Below, one piece after another: positions 38,193 to 49,376 of a stretch of DNA of 64,000 nt; the stretch's first letter is position 1, and every line of letters begins with the position of its first letter. The notes under the pieces were generated by a model. It had not been told where the DNA came from and did not search any database. It was given only the letters and a program-made list of their open reading frames with translations. Origin of the DNA: Nepenthes gracilis (Eukaryota; Streptophyta; Magnoliopsida; Caryophyllales; Nepenthaceae); the NCBI GenBank assembly GCA_033239525.1, contig BSYO01000006.1, positions 17,446,175 through 17,510,174 on the forward strand, in the 5' to 3' direction. Position numbers and translations under genes: made by a program.

Positions 38193-39110
38193 TGTTGCGT
38201 CCCGAGTCCGTGGTTGTCATACGGATTAGGGAGCCTCCGGATTCCTAAGCACGTGGCGGCGTTAGGCAAACGGTCCATCCTTCGTAGCTCTAAACCTGGA
38301 CCTGCACAACACAAACAATAAATAAGAGGTCAAAGGTCCGGCGGGACTTTTCCCACCACGGCCACTCCGATGCTCAAGTCAGCAAGTTTCCGCAATGAAC
38401 GGAAATGGCGCACGCGGCAAGTGTTGCGCGAATGGGTGATGATGAAACGTGAGTGATATGTATGTTTTAGAATGGTGGATGCAATGAGCAGTTCTTGGAA
38501 GGCCTGGCTTCCTTGATGCACCGCGGTGGGTGGCTAACTTCCCGCTGCCTAAGTAGACTTGGGGAAGGAGATTGTGAGAGAAATTGGCTCACTCGTGACT
38601 ACCGAAGATGAGTCTTATCTCAGTTTGAGTTTTTTCTCTCGTGTAATCTATTCGGAGGAGGAAGGATCGGAATTCGAAATCGGATCCTTTTCTTTGCAGG
38701 GAGCGGGAGCTCTTATAGGCTCCCCTTATTGGACTCTGGGTGCCAAAATGCCCGTTGTAAGGGCTTCCTTGCCTTTGGTCGCTGTTGCTGACCGCCGGTC
38801 ATGTCGGCTGTCATTTTGCCGCGCGGCGAGGCTCTGGCCCGAGCGCCCCGGCCAACGCTCGGTTATCCCTAGCGGGATTGGGGTTGCCTCAAACCGTTTG
38901 GCCGTGCCCCGCCTTTTCCATTGGCCGGCCTTTCCTTCTTTCCATCGCTTTTTGGCAGTGCATTATCGCCTGTAGGCGCTCGTCATTCAAGCAAATGGGG
39001 CGCCACGTATGCTCCCTACGCAGTCGGGCTGGGCTTGGTATCCTTCGTGGGCCCTGACGTCCTTCGTGGGCCTCGACATATTTTTGTGGGCCTTGACATG
39101 GGACCCAACA
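38193..39110 (+). mobile_element. Solo LTR B, same family as A
   Basis: 918 bp beginning TGTTGCGTCCCGAG and ending GGGACCCAACA, flanked by 5-bp target duplications AATTT (38188-38192 and 39111-39115). It aligns with solo LTR A over most of its length (shared CTAAACCTGGACCTGCACAA-like block, GAACGGAAATGGC, TGGACTCTGGGTGCC) but differs by many substitutions and indels. The distinct target duplications show two independent insertions in the same orientation. Confidence 0.92.
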
Positions 39111-39570
39111 AATTTATTACTGAAAACTAATTATTATTTGAAGATATTTATTAAATTTAGTTGATTGTTAAAATTATAATAAAATTTTAACATATTATAT
39201 AACTAAAAAACAGATGATAGCTCATGCCTGCTTAGTAATATGTGAAGATTTGATAGGAAGGCAGAATATGTATAGTTTTATTGTTATAAATAAATTTCAG
39301 AAATTTATTTGTAAATGTCATAAGTTGAGATTAAGATAAAAAAATTTTAGTACGTCTGTACTATCTAAATAATAAGCTGTCTTTTATATTATATTATCAT
39401 TATTGGTTAAAGAAGTTTAAAAGATTTTATTGAGAATTAATTAATTTTTAAATTTTTTTTGTTATTAAAATATATAGGTTATATTTAATTATTATCTTAA
39501 AAATTTTTTTATACTAATTATTTTTACGAGAATTATTTTTTTTACTATTAAAAAAGAATATATTTTATTT
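39111..39570. other. AT-rich spacer, no gene seen
   Basis: AT-rich host DNA between solo LTR B and the target duplication of the Tat element. Confidence 0.65.
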
Positions 39571-39632
39571 ATATTTGATGGGTATACTAGGAATGGGCTG
39601 GACCAAGAAAGTCAATGGAGGCCTAAAACGAC

Positions 39633-39910
39633 GGTCAACACATTGACAACCCAATTGGAAAACAGGCCTAAAAGCTGAAAAGCCCAGGACGATCAACGTT
39701 GGCGTTGACCGTCTGGGCGGCCAACTCTCTAGCAGACGGTCAACTCAAACGTTGATCGTCCGCATTATGCGCATTGGGCCCAAAGAGGCTTTCTACAGTA
39801 ATGGGCCTGGCTCACTCAGGTCCATGGCCCATCAGGCGGCTAACAACAGACATCCTCTACAAGGGCGGTCAACACACACGCAAGCGGTCAACTCGAATGT
39901 TAACCGTCCG
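39633..39910 (+). promoter_or_regulatory. Paired inverted W-box-like motifs in LTR U3
   Basis: Three inverted pairs: GACGATCAACG with CGTTGACCGTC (39688-39713), GACGGTCAAC with GTTGATCGTC (39735-39760), and CGGTCAAC with GTTAACCG (about 39885-39907), plus single GGTCAA copies at 39633 and 39867. The core TTGAC(C/T) is the W-box recognised by WRKY factors. All are present in the 3' LTR, where the third pair is perfect (CGGTCAAC at 50121 and GTTGACCG at 50135). A role in induction of the element is inference. Confidence 0.6.
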
Positions 39911-40053
39911 CATTTTGCTCGTTGGGCCCTAATAAGCCCTTCTACAGTAACCGGCCTGACCGTTTAGGCCCACAAATCATCAAAAGGCCAGCGACGGCTT
40001 TCCAAGGATATGTCACGATCCCAGCTGGCACAAAAAAAGAATATTTGTAATAT

Positions 40054-40081
40054 TGGCGCCTCCCATATAAGGAAGGCGCCA
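40054..40081 (+). promoter_or_regulatory. LTR TATA box inside an inverted repeat
   Basis: TGGCGCC (40054-40060) and GGCGCCA (40075-40081) form perfect 7-bp arms around a 14-base loop holding CATATAAGG. The same arrangement is conserved in the 3' LTR at 50290-50317. Transcription would begin about 30 bases downstream. TGGCGCC is also the first heptamer of this element's primer-binding site. Confidence 0.7.
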
Positions 40082-40787
40082 GATTTTCTCCAAATCTTGG
40101 CCAGCCCAGGCTTTCCAACGGCAACATGCACGGAAGGAAAGCGCACGGTTTGGAAAGCTGTTGGCCGCCTCACAAGGAAACAATCACGATCAGCTTGGCA
40201 ACTGGCATCTGCTCCAGAAGGCAAGCAAGTCGGTAGATCAGGAAGGCAATCACTCTTTCCAAAGAAGGAGAATAGTCCTCTCAGCTACAAAAGAAGCCCT
40301 GGATCCACCATCCAGGGCACGCTTTCTTCAACGCTCTCAATTACGCCTTCTTCAACGCTTCCAATCGCACAGGCTTCCTTCAACACTTTCAACTGCATAC
40401 GCTCTCTGCAATACGAACGGGTGCTCCTAGAGATCTGCCTTCTTTGTCGCCCACGTTCTCCAAAAACCTAAAGGCAACAAGCGAGCCCTCACGGCTGTTT
40501 ACTGCCTTCCCACCTTCCAGAATCAAAAAGACCTCACGTCTCCCTTACATCTGGAACAAATACTCTTTCTATATATATATATATCTCTCAATTTCAGTTT
40601 CTTCCTTTTGAAGACTGTTTAACTGACTTGAGTGTCGGAGTGTTTTCGGTGGGACTACTTTCCGCCGAATACGCTGACCTCCTGCTCTGTTTAGTGGTAT
40701 GCAGGATCCAACTCAAGGAATGGAGCCGGGGCTAATACAAGAGGATCATCCGAATATGTTTGAAGTTCGGATCCAGAGACGCATCAT

Positions 40788-40800
40788 TGGCGCCGTTTGT
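40788..40800 (+). other. Primer-binding site (tRNA-Asp)
   Basis: TGGCGCCGTT starts one base after the 5' LTR and is complementary to the last ten bases of plant tRNA-Asp including CCA. The match weakens after that. This primer is typical of Tat and Athila elements. Confidence 0.85.
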
Positions 40801-40868
40801 GGAAAGCGTTTACAAAAGCCTAGCACAAAAATCTGCACTAACTCTCTCTGTCACCTTCTAATTCTGCA

Positions 40869-42515
40869 ATGGTGAACACGAGAGCCCAAGCTAGTGACCC
40901 CGCTAGAGATATCAAGCTAACCCCGACCGTGACCACGGGTGCGGGGTGCCATGGTCAACGGGGCCATCAAGTGAGTTCCACCGCCCTATTTTCAACAACT
41001 GGTGGAGCAGATGCAGCCAACAATCGCCGCTCCAGTTATTTTGCACCTTGTAACGAGCAACGATGACCACGGCTCCACCAAAGCCATCCATCTCGCTCCC
41101 CGCCACCAAAAGGGGTGGCAGAGAGGAAGAAGCCGCCAAGAGGCCGGAAAGATGGAGACAACTGGTTTCCAAAGATCTCCTCGCGCGTCCCGGCCAATGA
41201 GGCCTATGGAAGGCTCCGGGAGTACGTTTCCACTAGAGAGCCCAGAAAGAAGAAATCCCCGATACTCTCGGGTAGAAGACAACCATGCAGTCCAGGAGCG
41301 AGCTTCCAGGACTGCCCGATCCATTGAAGGCAGCGGTCGATCGGCTGCTAACCCTGCCAGGGACAAGACAGAGTTGAGGGATTACCTCAGCTCCAAACGA
41401 TCAGCAAACGTCACCCGCGCCGATCCGCGGGTGGACAAGATCTGGAACCGTGTGTTCCAAGAGGAGGAGCGCGCCATCGACTTGGACCGATCTCCTTTTA
41501 CTGAAGAGATCCTGAGCCGTCCACTGCCGACGAAATTCAAGATGCCGTCCCTTGACTTATACGATGCGGGCAGTGATCCGGTTGACCACCTGGATCACTT
41601 TCGCACCCATGTAAGTCTACAAGGGCTAGAAGACTCAGCAATGTGTCGCTGCTTTCCACTCACGCCGAAGGGAGACGCACGAATCTGGTTCCATCACCTC
41701 CCTTCAGGCATCATCAGCAGTTTCAAGAACTTACGGATCTCTTCCTAGCTCAGTACGCTTCAAGCCGATGGGAAGAGAAACAGTCCTGACATCTCTCCCA
41801 CATAAAGCAGAAATCGGGAGAGAACCCACGGCGTTTGCTGGATCGCTTCGTGGCAGAGGCCAGAAGGATCCCCAGGATCACATAGGAGATGAAGCTGGGC
41901 AGTTTCATCTCTGCGCTTACTTACGGTGACTTTTTTAAGCACCTTGCCCACAAAAATCCTCAGACCTTTCGCGAGGCGGAATCCATCACCAGAGCCTACG
42001 CTGCAGCAGAAGAGGCCAACGAGGCAAAACGTCCAGAGCGGACGGATCAGCCTCGGCCGTTCCCTGGAGAAGGGAAGAGAAAGTACATCGACGGAGAACA
42101 CTCCCGCCAGAAGCAGCGCTAGACTGGGCCCCCAGAACGTAGAGACTATGGGCCCACCAGTTTCACACCCCTGACAGACACGCGTGCCAACGTCCTTATG
42201 CAGATCCGTGGAGAAAAATTTCTGAAGTGGCACAAATCGCTGAAGAAAGACTCTGGAAACCAGTCGAAGTACTGTGACTTCTATCGCTCTGCTGGCCATT
42301 CAACTGAGGACTGCAATACACTACAAAGGGAGATCGAGGACTTGATTCGCAGAGGCCACCTCACGAAATTTGTTAGAGGTATTGGACAGAACTCAGGAGC
42401 GGCTGACGAAGAGGGGCAGGAGCAGACTCCACCCCAGAATAGGATTGCGGTGGGGGTGGTTAGCATGGTCACCACCCGACCTGCCAAGAACCCGGCAGAT
42501 AGTAAGGAGCAGTAG
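40869..42515 (+). pseudogene. Tat gag, broken
   Basis: Starts at ATG 40869 (MVNTRAQASDPARD). The frame shifts near 41000-41060 and back near 41730-41780, and later carries in-frame stops (about 41786, 41886 and 42121). The Gag core is visible (LSRPLPTKFKMPSLDLYDAG..DPVDHLDHFRTHVSLQG, then AMCRCFPLTPKGDARIWFHHL), followed by the ISALTYGDFFKHLAHK segment and one zinc-knuckle-like motif, CDFYRSAGHSTEDC, where the usual H after CxF is Y. The natural frame of this lineage is one Gag-Pol fusion, and the gag end and protease are in the same frame here, interrupted by a TAG at 42513. Gag would form the virus-like particle. Confidence 0.9.
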
Positions 42516-42539
42516 ACTGGGAGGAAGAAGCAGCGCACA

Positions 42540-45500
42540 ATAGACAATACTATTAGCTTCAGTGATAATTACTCGACCCATGTAATGTCCCCCCATGCTG
42601 ACCCCCTTGTTATATCAGCACTCGTTTTAGACGACAGTTCGGATTACCAGCTGAAACAAGTCTTTATCGATAATTGAAGTTCTAAAGATTTGCTTTACTT
42701 AGATGCCTTTTTAAAATTAGGCCTAAAAAAGAACCAGCTAAATCGACTGATGGCCCATTATACGGCCTTGACAACGAACCAGTGCCTGTTTAAGGGACTA
42801 TTCAATTGGAAGTAACTTTAGGAACGTATCCAAGGACAGCAAGTCGCACACTTACCTTTCTAGTGGTTGACCTACCCTCCGTTTACAACGCGATACTAGG
42901 CAGGTCGTGCCTGACAGCGTTTGGGACGGTCACCTCGATTCCGCACCTCAAAATGAAGTTCCCGACACCATACGGTGTGGGAGAGGTGTTGGGCGACCAA
43001 ATAATCGGACGAACATGCTACATGTCCCATATTGCCCCAAGCGGCAGCACTGGCACGGTGGGAGAACTCGATCATCGAGATGAGACCACCTTGCAGCAAG
43101 CGCAGTCCGGTAAAGCCACAGATCTGGTCCCACTAAATCTGAAGGAACCGGAGAAGTGTGCGCAGATTGGCGGCTCACTCACTGGCACACTACGCACTGA
43201 ACTGATTGCGTTCCTGCAACGGAACGCCGACTTGTTCGCATGGACTTCCGCAGACATGCCCGGGATTTCGGCTGAGGTGATGGTCCACAAGTTGGACCTC
43301 GATGCTGGCCGTAAGCCGGTCAGGAAGAAGCGGAGAAACACTCCACAGAGAAGCTGATCGCCATCCGAGATGAGGTGAAAAAGCTACTGGACGCTGGGTT
43401 CATTAGAGAAGTCCAGTACCCAGATTGGCTTTCAAATGTCGTCCTAGTGAAAAAGAGCAACGAAAAATGGCGAATGTGCGTCGATTTTACCGATGTCAAC
43501 AAGGCCTGCCCGAAAGACAGTTTTTCCTTACCCAGGATTGACCTATTGGTTGACTCCACGGCTGGATATGAACTGCTCAGCTTCATGGACGCCTATTTGG
43601 GTTACAACCAGATTCGAATGAGTTCGGAGAACAAGGAGCAATATCGTTCATGACGGACTAGGGCACCTACTGCTACAAAGTGATGCCTTTCGGACTAAAA
43701 AACGTTGGAGCAACTTACTAGCGACTGGTCAACAAGATGTTCGAAAAACAGATTGGTCGCAACATAGAGGTCTACGTCGACGACATGCTCGTCAAGAGCA
43801 GAGTCACTGGCGACCACATACGTGACCTGGAAGAATCATTTGAGGTGCTCCGCCAGCACCAAATGAAACTGAATCCAGCCAAATGCGTCTTCGGGGTAGC
43901 CTCTGGGAAGTTCTTGGGTTTCATCGTCTCCCAGAGGGGGATCGAGGCAAACCTAGAAAAGATCAAGGCCCTCGCTGACATGGCTCCCCGATAGAACGTC
44001 AAAGACGTCCAGCGATTGACTGGGCGGCTGGTAGCTTTGTCCCGCTTCCTCGCGAAGTATGGTGACAAGTACCAACCCTTCTTTAAAGCCTTGAGAGGGA
44101 CAAAATCCAACGAATTTCAGTGGACGGCTGACTGCTAGACCGCTTTCAATGAATTGAAGTAGTATCTGGCCAGCCCATCATTGCTAGCATCACCCAAAGA
44201 TGGAGAGAAGCTATACCTTTATCTGGCAATTTCAGAAGTATCCCTCAGCTTCGTTCTCGTGCGCCAGGAATCCGATACCCAGCAGCCGGTTTACTATGTG
44301 AGCAAAATATTGACCAGCCTGAAACGCTATCCACGCTAAAAAAATGGCCCTATTATCTTCGCAAAGACGAAAATCGAGGCCATACTTTCAGCGCATCGCA
44401 TAGTGGTCCTTATCGACCCGGTAGGCCGAAGGCATACTCGAGAAACTAGATGTTTGGGACTAGTAAAGTGGGCTATCGAATTGGGTGAGTTTGACATCGA
44501 ATTCAAGCCTAGACCTGCCATAAAAGCACAGGCTCTGGCTGACTTCATTATTGAGACCACGACCCTAATTCAAGAGGAACAGCCCGCAGAAAACGCAGAG
44601 CAACCTGACGAGATTTCAGGATGGACACTCCACGTGGATGGATCGTCCACGGACAGTAGCAGCGGAGCAGGGGTGGTCCTCACGACCCCCGATGGATTCG
44701 AGGTTAAGTATTCCCTCAAACTTTACTTCCCAATGACCAACAACGCCGCTGGCACGAAAGCCCCGCTAGCCAAACTTACGATTAGCAAAGGAATGCTCGC
44801 CGAGGGTTGGTCGGTTTCTAATGACTCGAACCGATCACAACCGGGTTAACGAGGGTTTTGAGGTAAACAACCATTGCTTGGCCAAGTACTTGGTTAAGGC
44901 TAAGGAGGCCGTCCAGGGCTTCGACAAACTTACCCTGGTTCACGTTCCTCGACCGAGAACCGAAAGGCGACTGGTTGCTAGAGCCGCTGAGTCGAAAAAA
45001 TCCGAGCAATGCATTCGAGGGACATGCGGGAGATTCTGAATGCTCTCAGCATAGAAAAATAGGAGGCAATGCAGATTTTCGAAACGGAAAACTGGATGAC
45101 GCCCCACCTTAGATACTTGACTGATGGATCGCTACCAAAGGACGCCGAAAAGGCTAAACGAGTTAAAAAGACAGTCGGCTGGTACACGGTAGTCGATGGG
45201 CGGCAGTATCGCCACGGATACTCAACTCCGTATCTCCGCTGTCTATCTCCCGAAGAGGCGGAATACGTGCTGAGTGAGGTTTACCTCGGGATCTATGGAT
45301 CACATGTAGGCGCGTAAATCCTGGCCTTCAAGATCATGCGGCTGGGCTATTATTGGCCATCAATGAAAAAGGACGCGCTTGAGTTTGTAAAGAAATGTGA
45401 GAGTTGCAGGCTCTACGACAACCTTCACCACCAGTCGTCCGCTGACCTGAAGTCACTACAGGCTCCGTGGCCCCTCGCGCAATGGGGGCTCGATATTCTC

Positions 45501-46316
45501 GGCCCATTTCCCATTGCCATAGGGCAAAGAAAGTTCATTATCGTGGGCATTGACTACTTCACCAAGCGGGTCGAGGTAGTCCCGCTAGCAAAAATCACGG
45601 AACACAATGCGCTGGAATTTCTTCGAGCATTCATGCGTGTCAAGGCCCCCAGGTCGTAGTGATCGACAACGGGACCCATTCACGGGAAAACACTTCACCA
45701 AGTATTGCACCAGCCTTGGGATCAAGTTGGTCCACACTTCGGTGGCATACCCCCAGGCCAACGGGCAGGTGGAGGTTACAAACCGCACACTGCTCCACGT
45801 GCTAAAGACTAAGCTGGAGGACGCCGGGGGCTCTTGGGTTAACGAGCCCGTTCTCTGGTCTTATCGAACAACCCCGAAGGAACCAACGCGCGAGACACCC
45901 TTCAGCCTCTGTTACGGGACTGGGAGGCGGTAATCTCGGTCGAGATCGGGCTTCCGAGTCTCAGGGTTGTGTCTTTCGACCCACAGACCAACTCCCAGAA
46001 AATCAGGGAGTACTTAGACTTGCTAGAGGAAGCCCACAATGCCGTCAGAATACGGACAGCAGCATACCAACACCGAGTTACCCGGTACTACAACAAAAAG
46101 GTGAAAGCCCGGCAGTTCGACGTTGGGAACTTGGTCCTACGAGGCGTCGAGGCCACAGGCAAGCTGGCTGACCGCCACAAGCTCTCTCCCAACTGGGAGG
46201 GACCCTTCCTTGTCTCCGCCGTCTTGCAAAACGGAGCATATAAACTCCAAAACCAGACGGAAAGTTGGTCCCGGCGAACGTGGAATGCGACCCACCTCAA
46301 GCGGTACTTCCAATAA
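42540..46316 (+). pseudogene. Tat pol (PR, RT, RH, archaeal RH, INT), broken
   Basis: Domains in order. The protease (about 42600-43010) has its active site disrupted: D-N-stop-S where DxGS is expected at about 42675. It ends NAILGRSCLTAFGT. The reverse transcriptase (about 43260-44000) has GFIREVQYPDWLSNVVLVKK, RMCVDFTDVNKACPKD, and YVDD intact at about 43770. RNase H follows (to about 44560), then the archaeal-type RNase H (LHVDGSSTDSSSGAGVVLTT from about 44625). The integrase (about 45070-46316) has the zinc-finger CESC, WGLDILGPF (first Asp), VIDNGT (second Asp) and QANGQVEVTNRTL (Glu), and ends in the GPFLV/LKRYF tail. Frames change at about 42790, 43360, 43650-43730 and 45600-45960, with stops in several domains, so no functional polyprotein can be made. 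Confidence 0.94.
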
Positions 46317-46500
46317 AGCACCCAGGTACGCACTCGCCCACTTGTGTGCATTCATTCGCATACTTGCTTTAATTTGGTAAAATAAGAAATTTACTTAGCA
46401 TATAGAATCCTAATTTTTGTATGCATGTATACTGTGTTTGCCTTGCAGGTTTACCCGACCTAAACTGCCCCTAAGTCGGGAGGGTCTTCACCATCTCGTT

Positions 46501-46765
46501 AAACCCTGGTCATCCAGGTGGCCCAGAAATGGTCTGAAATCCTGGTCATCCAGGTGGCCCATGAGCGGTCCGAAACCCTGGTTATCCAGGTGGCCCATGA
46601 GTGGTCTAAAACCCTGGTCATCCAGGTGGCTTATGAGCGGTCTGAAACCTTGGTCATCCAAGTAGCCCGTAAGCGGTCTAAACCTTGGTCATCCGAGCGG
46701 CCCGATAACGGTTGTACTAAACCTTGGTCATCCAAGTGGCCCGATAGCGGTCTAAAAACCTTAGG
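46501..46765 (+). repeat. 36-bp tandem repeat, about seven copies
   Basis: Unit close to CCCTGGTCATCCAGGTGGCC followed by CATGAGCGGTCTGAAA. It starts about 185 bases after the integrase stop, in the spacer between pol and the 3' end of the antisense gene. Copies diverge toward the right end. Each unit contains the short palindrome CCTGGTCATCCAGG. The repeat is open in two plus-strand frames only because its period is divisible by three. Confidence 0.9.
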
Positions 46766-46829
46766 GGGCAAGTATAGCACACGCGACGACCTCCTCTCGG
46801 GGAGCTGCAACGTCAGTCAACAACGGTCG

Positions 46830-47085
46830 AAGGGAGAAACATTTCTTCTCCAACATTGGCTGCCCAAGTCACCACTTGCACAGCACCACCGGGTTGGTTA
46901 ACACAACCACCTAGGCAGCCACCTAGGTTGGCCGCCCTACGCAATAACCCTCTCAACAAAGGGGTAGCGTGATCGAACAGCGGCGAGGAACGTTTTTCTC
47001 CAATGCTGACTGCCCAAGTTTCCACTTGGATAGCACCGCAAGGCTGGCTAACATAACCACCTGCCAAGCTTAGGGACTTAGCTCC
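46830..47085 (+). repeat. Direct duplication of about 150 bp in the Tat spacer
   Basis: Two copies starting near 46837 and 46987 share TTTCTCCAA, CTGCCCAAGT, CCACTTG..AGCACC and AACA(C/T)AACCACCT in order. A third, shorter trace (GCCGGCCAACCAGGTTGGCC) follows at 47108. Confidence 0.7.
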
Positions 47086-47262
47086 TTAGGCAACCAAGCA
47101 ACGGTCGCCGGCCAACCAGGTTGGCCGCCTAATGCAATGATCCACACAAACACAAAGCAATAAAGACAATGGACACCAAATTGAAAAGAATTTTCATTTT
47201 ATTGTTCAAAAAGTGTATTACAATTTACACAAGTCCCAAAAGCGCAAAAGAAGTGCAAAAGG

Positions 47263-49079
47263 CTATATAGGCGGCGAACCACCCTGGCTGTCTCGGGGCT
47301 CTCCCACCAAATCTGCCTTGCGTTGCACTGCGCGGTTGCTCTGATTGATAAACTCAACTGGAAAGTCAGGATCAATTAACCGTGCAACGCCCCGTCCAAT
47401 GTTGAGCCCCTCCAACAGCCGGGCGTGTAGTGTGCCCCTGATCTCATGGGGCTGATCCGAATGGCCAACTCGTTCTCTGAGGCGGCAGCTCGATCGGCAA
47501 GACGTTTATTGCTCGCCTTAAGTCGATCTTCCTCCTCTCTCAAGCGGGTGACCTCGGCCTTCAACTTAGCATTCTCTGCCTCCATGCTCGCCATGACAGC
47601 CTCTAGAGCAGCGGTCTGCTCGCGGAGCTCCCCTCCTGAGGCAACCAACTTGGCCTCCAGCCATGCGATCTCAGTCTCCTGGTCCGCAATGATGTGATCA
47701 CGTTGCTCCACCTCCCGGGAGAAAGCTGAGATCAACTTTTTTAACTGCGCAAGACCAAAGCGAAGTGTGAGTTACAAACACGAGGAAGAAAAAAAAATAC
47801 AATGAAGCCATTTACAGAAATCATACCTCGTAAGTCTTCCTCAAGGGCCTCACAGGCCTGACTCTAGACCTGGCCCAGTTAGCGGTGGATCAGGTGGCGG
47901 TGGACCAGGAGATGACAAACCATGAGCATCCTCTCCCACCAAGCTCGCCACTGCGTCATCCAAAATGCGGTCTAGAAGCTCATCATCATCAGCGGCAGCG
48001 GCGGACTCCTTTCTCGCAGCCTCCGGAGCAGCCGTAGCAGGCCTCTTCCCCTTAATTGCCTTTGGAGCGGCTGCTGAAGGATCAGCTCTCGTCAACGGGT
48101 CCACAATAAAAACTCGCGAGCCCTCAGCCATATCGCGAGCTGGCTCCTCCGCAGACTCCATCCAGGCAGCGCCTGGGACCACTTTTGTCGCAGGCTGAGC
48201 CAGGATGACTCATCCAGCCTCCGTCAGCCTATCTTCAATGAACTTCCCCGCTCCAGCAGTGCTGCCGGATCCACCGCAGATCCCGGCAACCACATAATCA
48301 ATTTGAGACGAAGACGAGGAGGGCGTCCCAGTTACCCTCTCAGTAGCCTCCTCCTCCGTGCGCCCTGAGCGGATGATCACGCCCTTTGAGTTCGCCGGGT
48401 TCATCATCATAACCGAAGGGCTTGGTTTCTGAACCGGTGATGGCGGCCCCCAGTTGACCTTCTTGGACTCCGTCTGGGAGACCAAGAAGTCCCTATTGAA
48501 CTCATCAGGGTTTGCTCGTATGGCCTTGGTTAGCCATGTGTAGGCGGCGCACTCCGCCGCAGACGGCATACCAAAGTACGCCTCCGGAATCTCGCGCCAG
48601 CTCCTCGCAAGAGGCCATTTCTCCCCCACCTTCACGAAGAAGAACCGATTTTTTCAGTTTTTCAGCGAATCGTGAATGACCTTACTAATTTTTATTTCGG
48701 TACGGGGAGTGAGTGATATCCACTCTCCCCCCTGATTCAATTTGAACACAACCCTAACGCCAGATATCCTAAACTTCTGGCCAAGCTTCTGAAAAAAAAT
48801 ACACAAAGTGCAGAGATACCTCACGGCGTTGGCGTGAAGCTGGGCGATGGGTACTCGCAGAGCCTTTATAATTGATTCTAGCTCCTCTGGTAACAGCAGG
48901 CGGAGGCTGCTCCTCAGATGGGCCTCGTAAATGGTAATGTACCCCTCCGGTGGGGCAAAGGCTTTGTCGTCCTTATCCGGAATCCTCCAGGATGTCTCCT
49001 TGGGGATATTGAACTCAACGCACAATGCCTTTATGTCGTTTTCTCTCAAGACGGACGAGAAGTCTGCAACAGAAGCCAT
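47263..49079 (-). pseudogene. Antisense spliced gene of the Tat element
   Basis: Encoded opposite to gag-pol. The start ATG at 49079 gives MASVADFSSVLREND. The N-terminal 200 residues or so (PEGYITIYEAHLRSSLRLLL...NAVRYLCTLCIFF, later NRFFFVKVGEKWPLARSW) match the pattern of the plant 'putative gypsy type transposon' domain (PF04195 as I recall it). A Ser/Ala/Pro-rich linker with PPPPDPP follows, then a coiled coil of about 90 residues (EAKLVASGG...KLKAEVTRLREEEDRLKASNKR) and a conserved-looking tail ending at TAG 47265-47263. An intron is clear: donor CGAG/GTATGA at 47826, acceptor TTGCGCAG at 47745, 82 nt, joining the linker to the coiled coil. This copy is broken by in-frame TGA at 48656-48654 and 48212-48210, and by single-base frameshifts near 47853 and 47440. 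Antisense ORFs are known in Tat elements, but their function is not. Confidence 0.85.
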
Positions 49080-49376
49080 GATCGAGCAAAAGCTAGGATT
49101 CTTTGGGAAGGCTTGTCTGATAAACGAGAAGGAAGAAAACGACGAGTTGAAGACGTAAATGATTTCAAAAATACGGAAGGAAAACTTAAGCGCCAAGCAT
49201 GAAATCCCTAATTAAGGACGCCGTCAGTCCTGACACGTGTCACCTCCCTACTTGACCCTGCAAAAGGATGGATCTCTAGCGCATTAATGACCAGGATCTC
49301 CGTCCAACCAAAGGGAGACACGTGTCGCACTCTACCAGGTAAACCGGCTAAAGACTAGCGGTAAAACGCCTGACTG

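Larger units (their letters stand above)
39576..40786 (+). repeat. 5' LTR of the Tat element
   Basis: 1211 bp, TGATGGGTATAC...GACGCATCA. It contains the inverted GGTCAAC/GTTGACC pairs, the hairpin TATA box and, near 40645, the GTGTTTTCGGTGGGA signature. It is 24 bp longer than the 3' LTR, mainly through an extra TATATATA-containing stretch at about 40557-40600. Confidence 0.96.

Noticed and set aside
46417..46901. Frames with repeated LVIQVAHERSET peptides
   Set aside because: The 36-bp repeat period is divisible by three, so several frames stay open without being genes.
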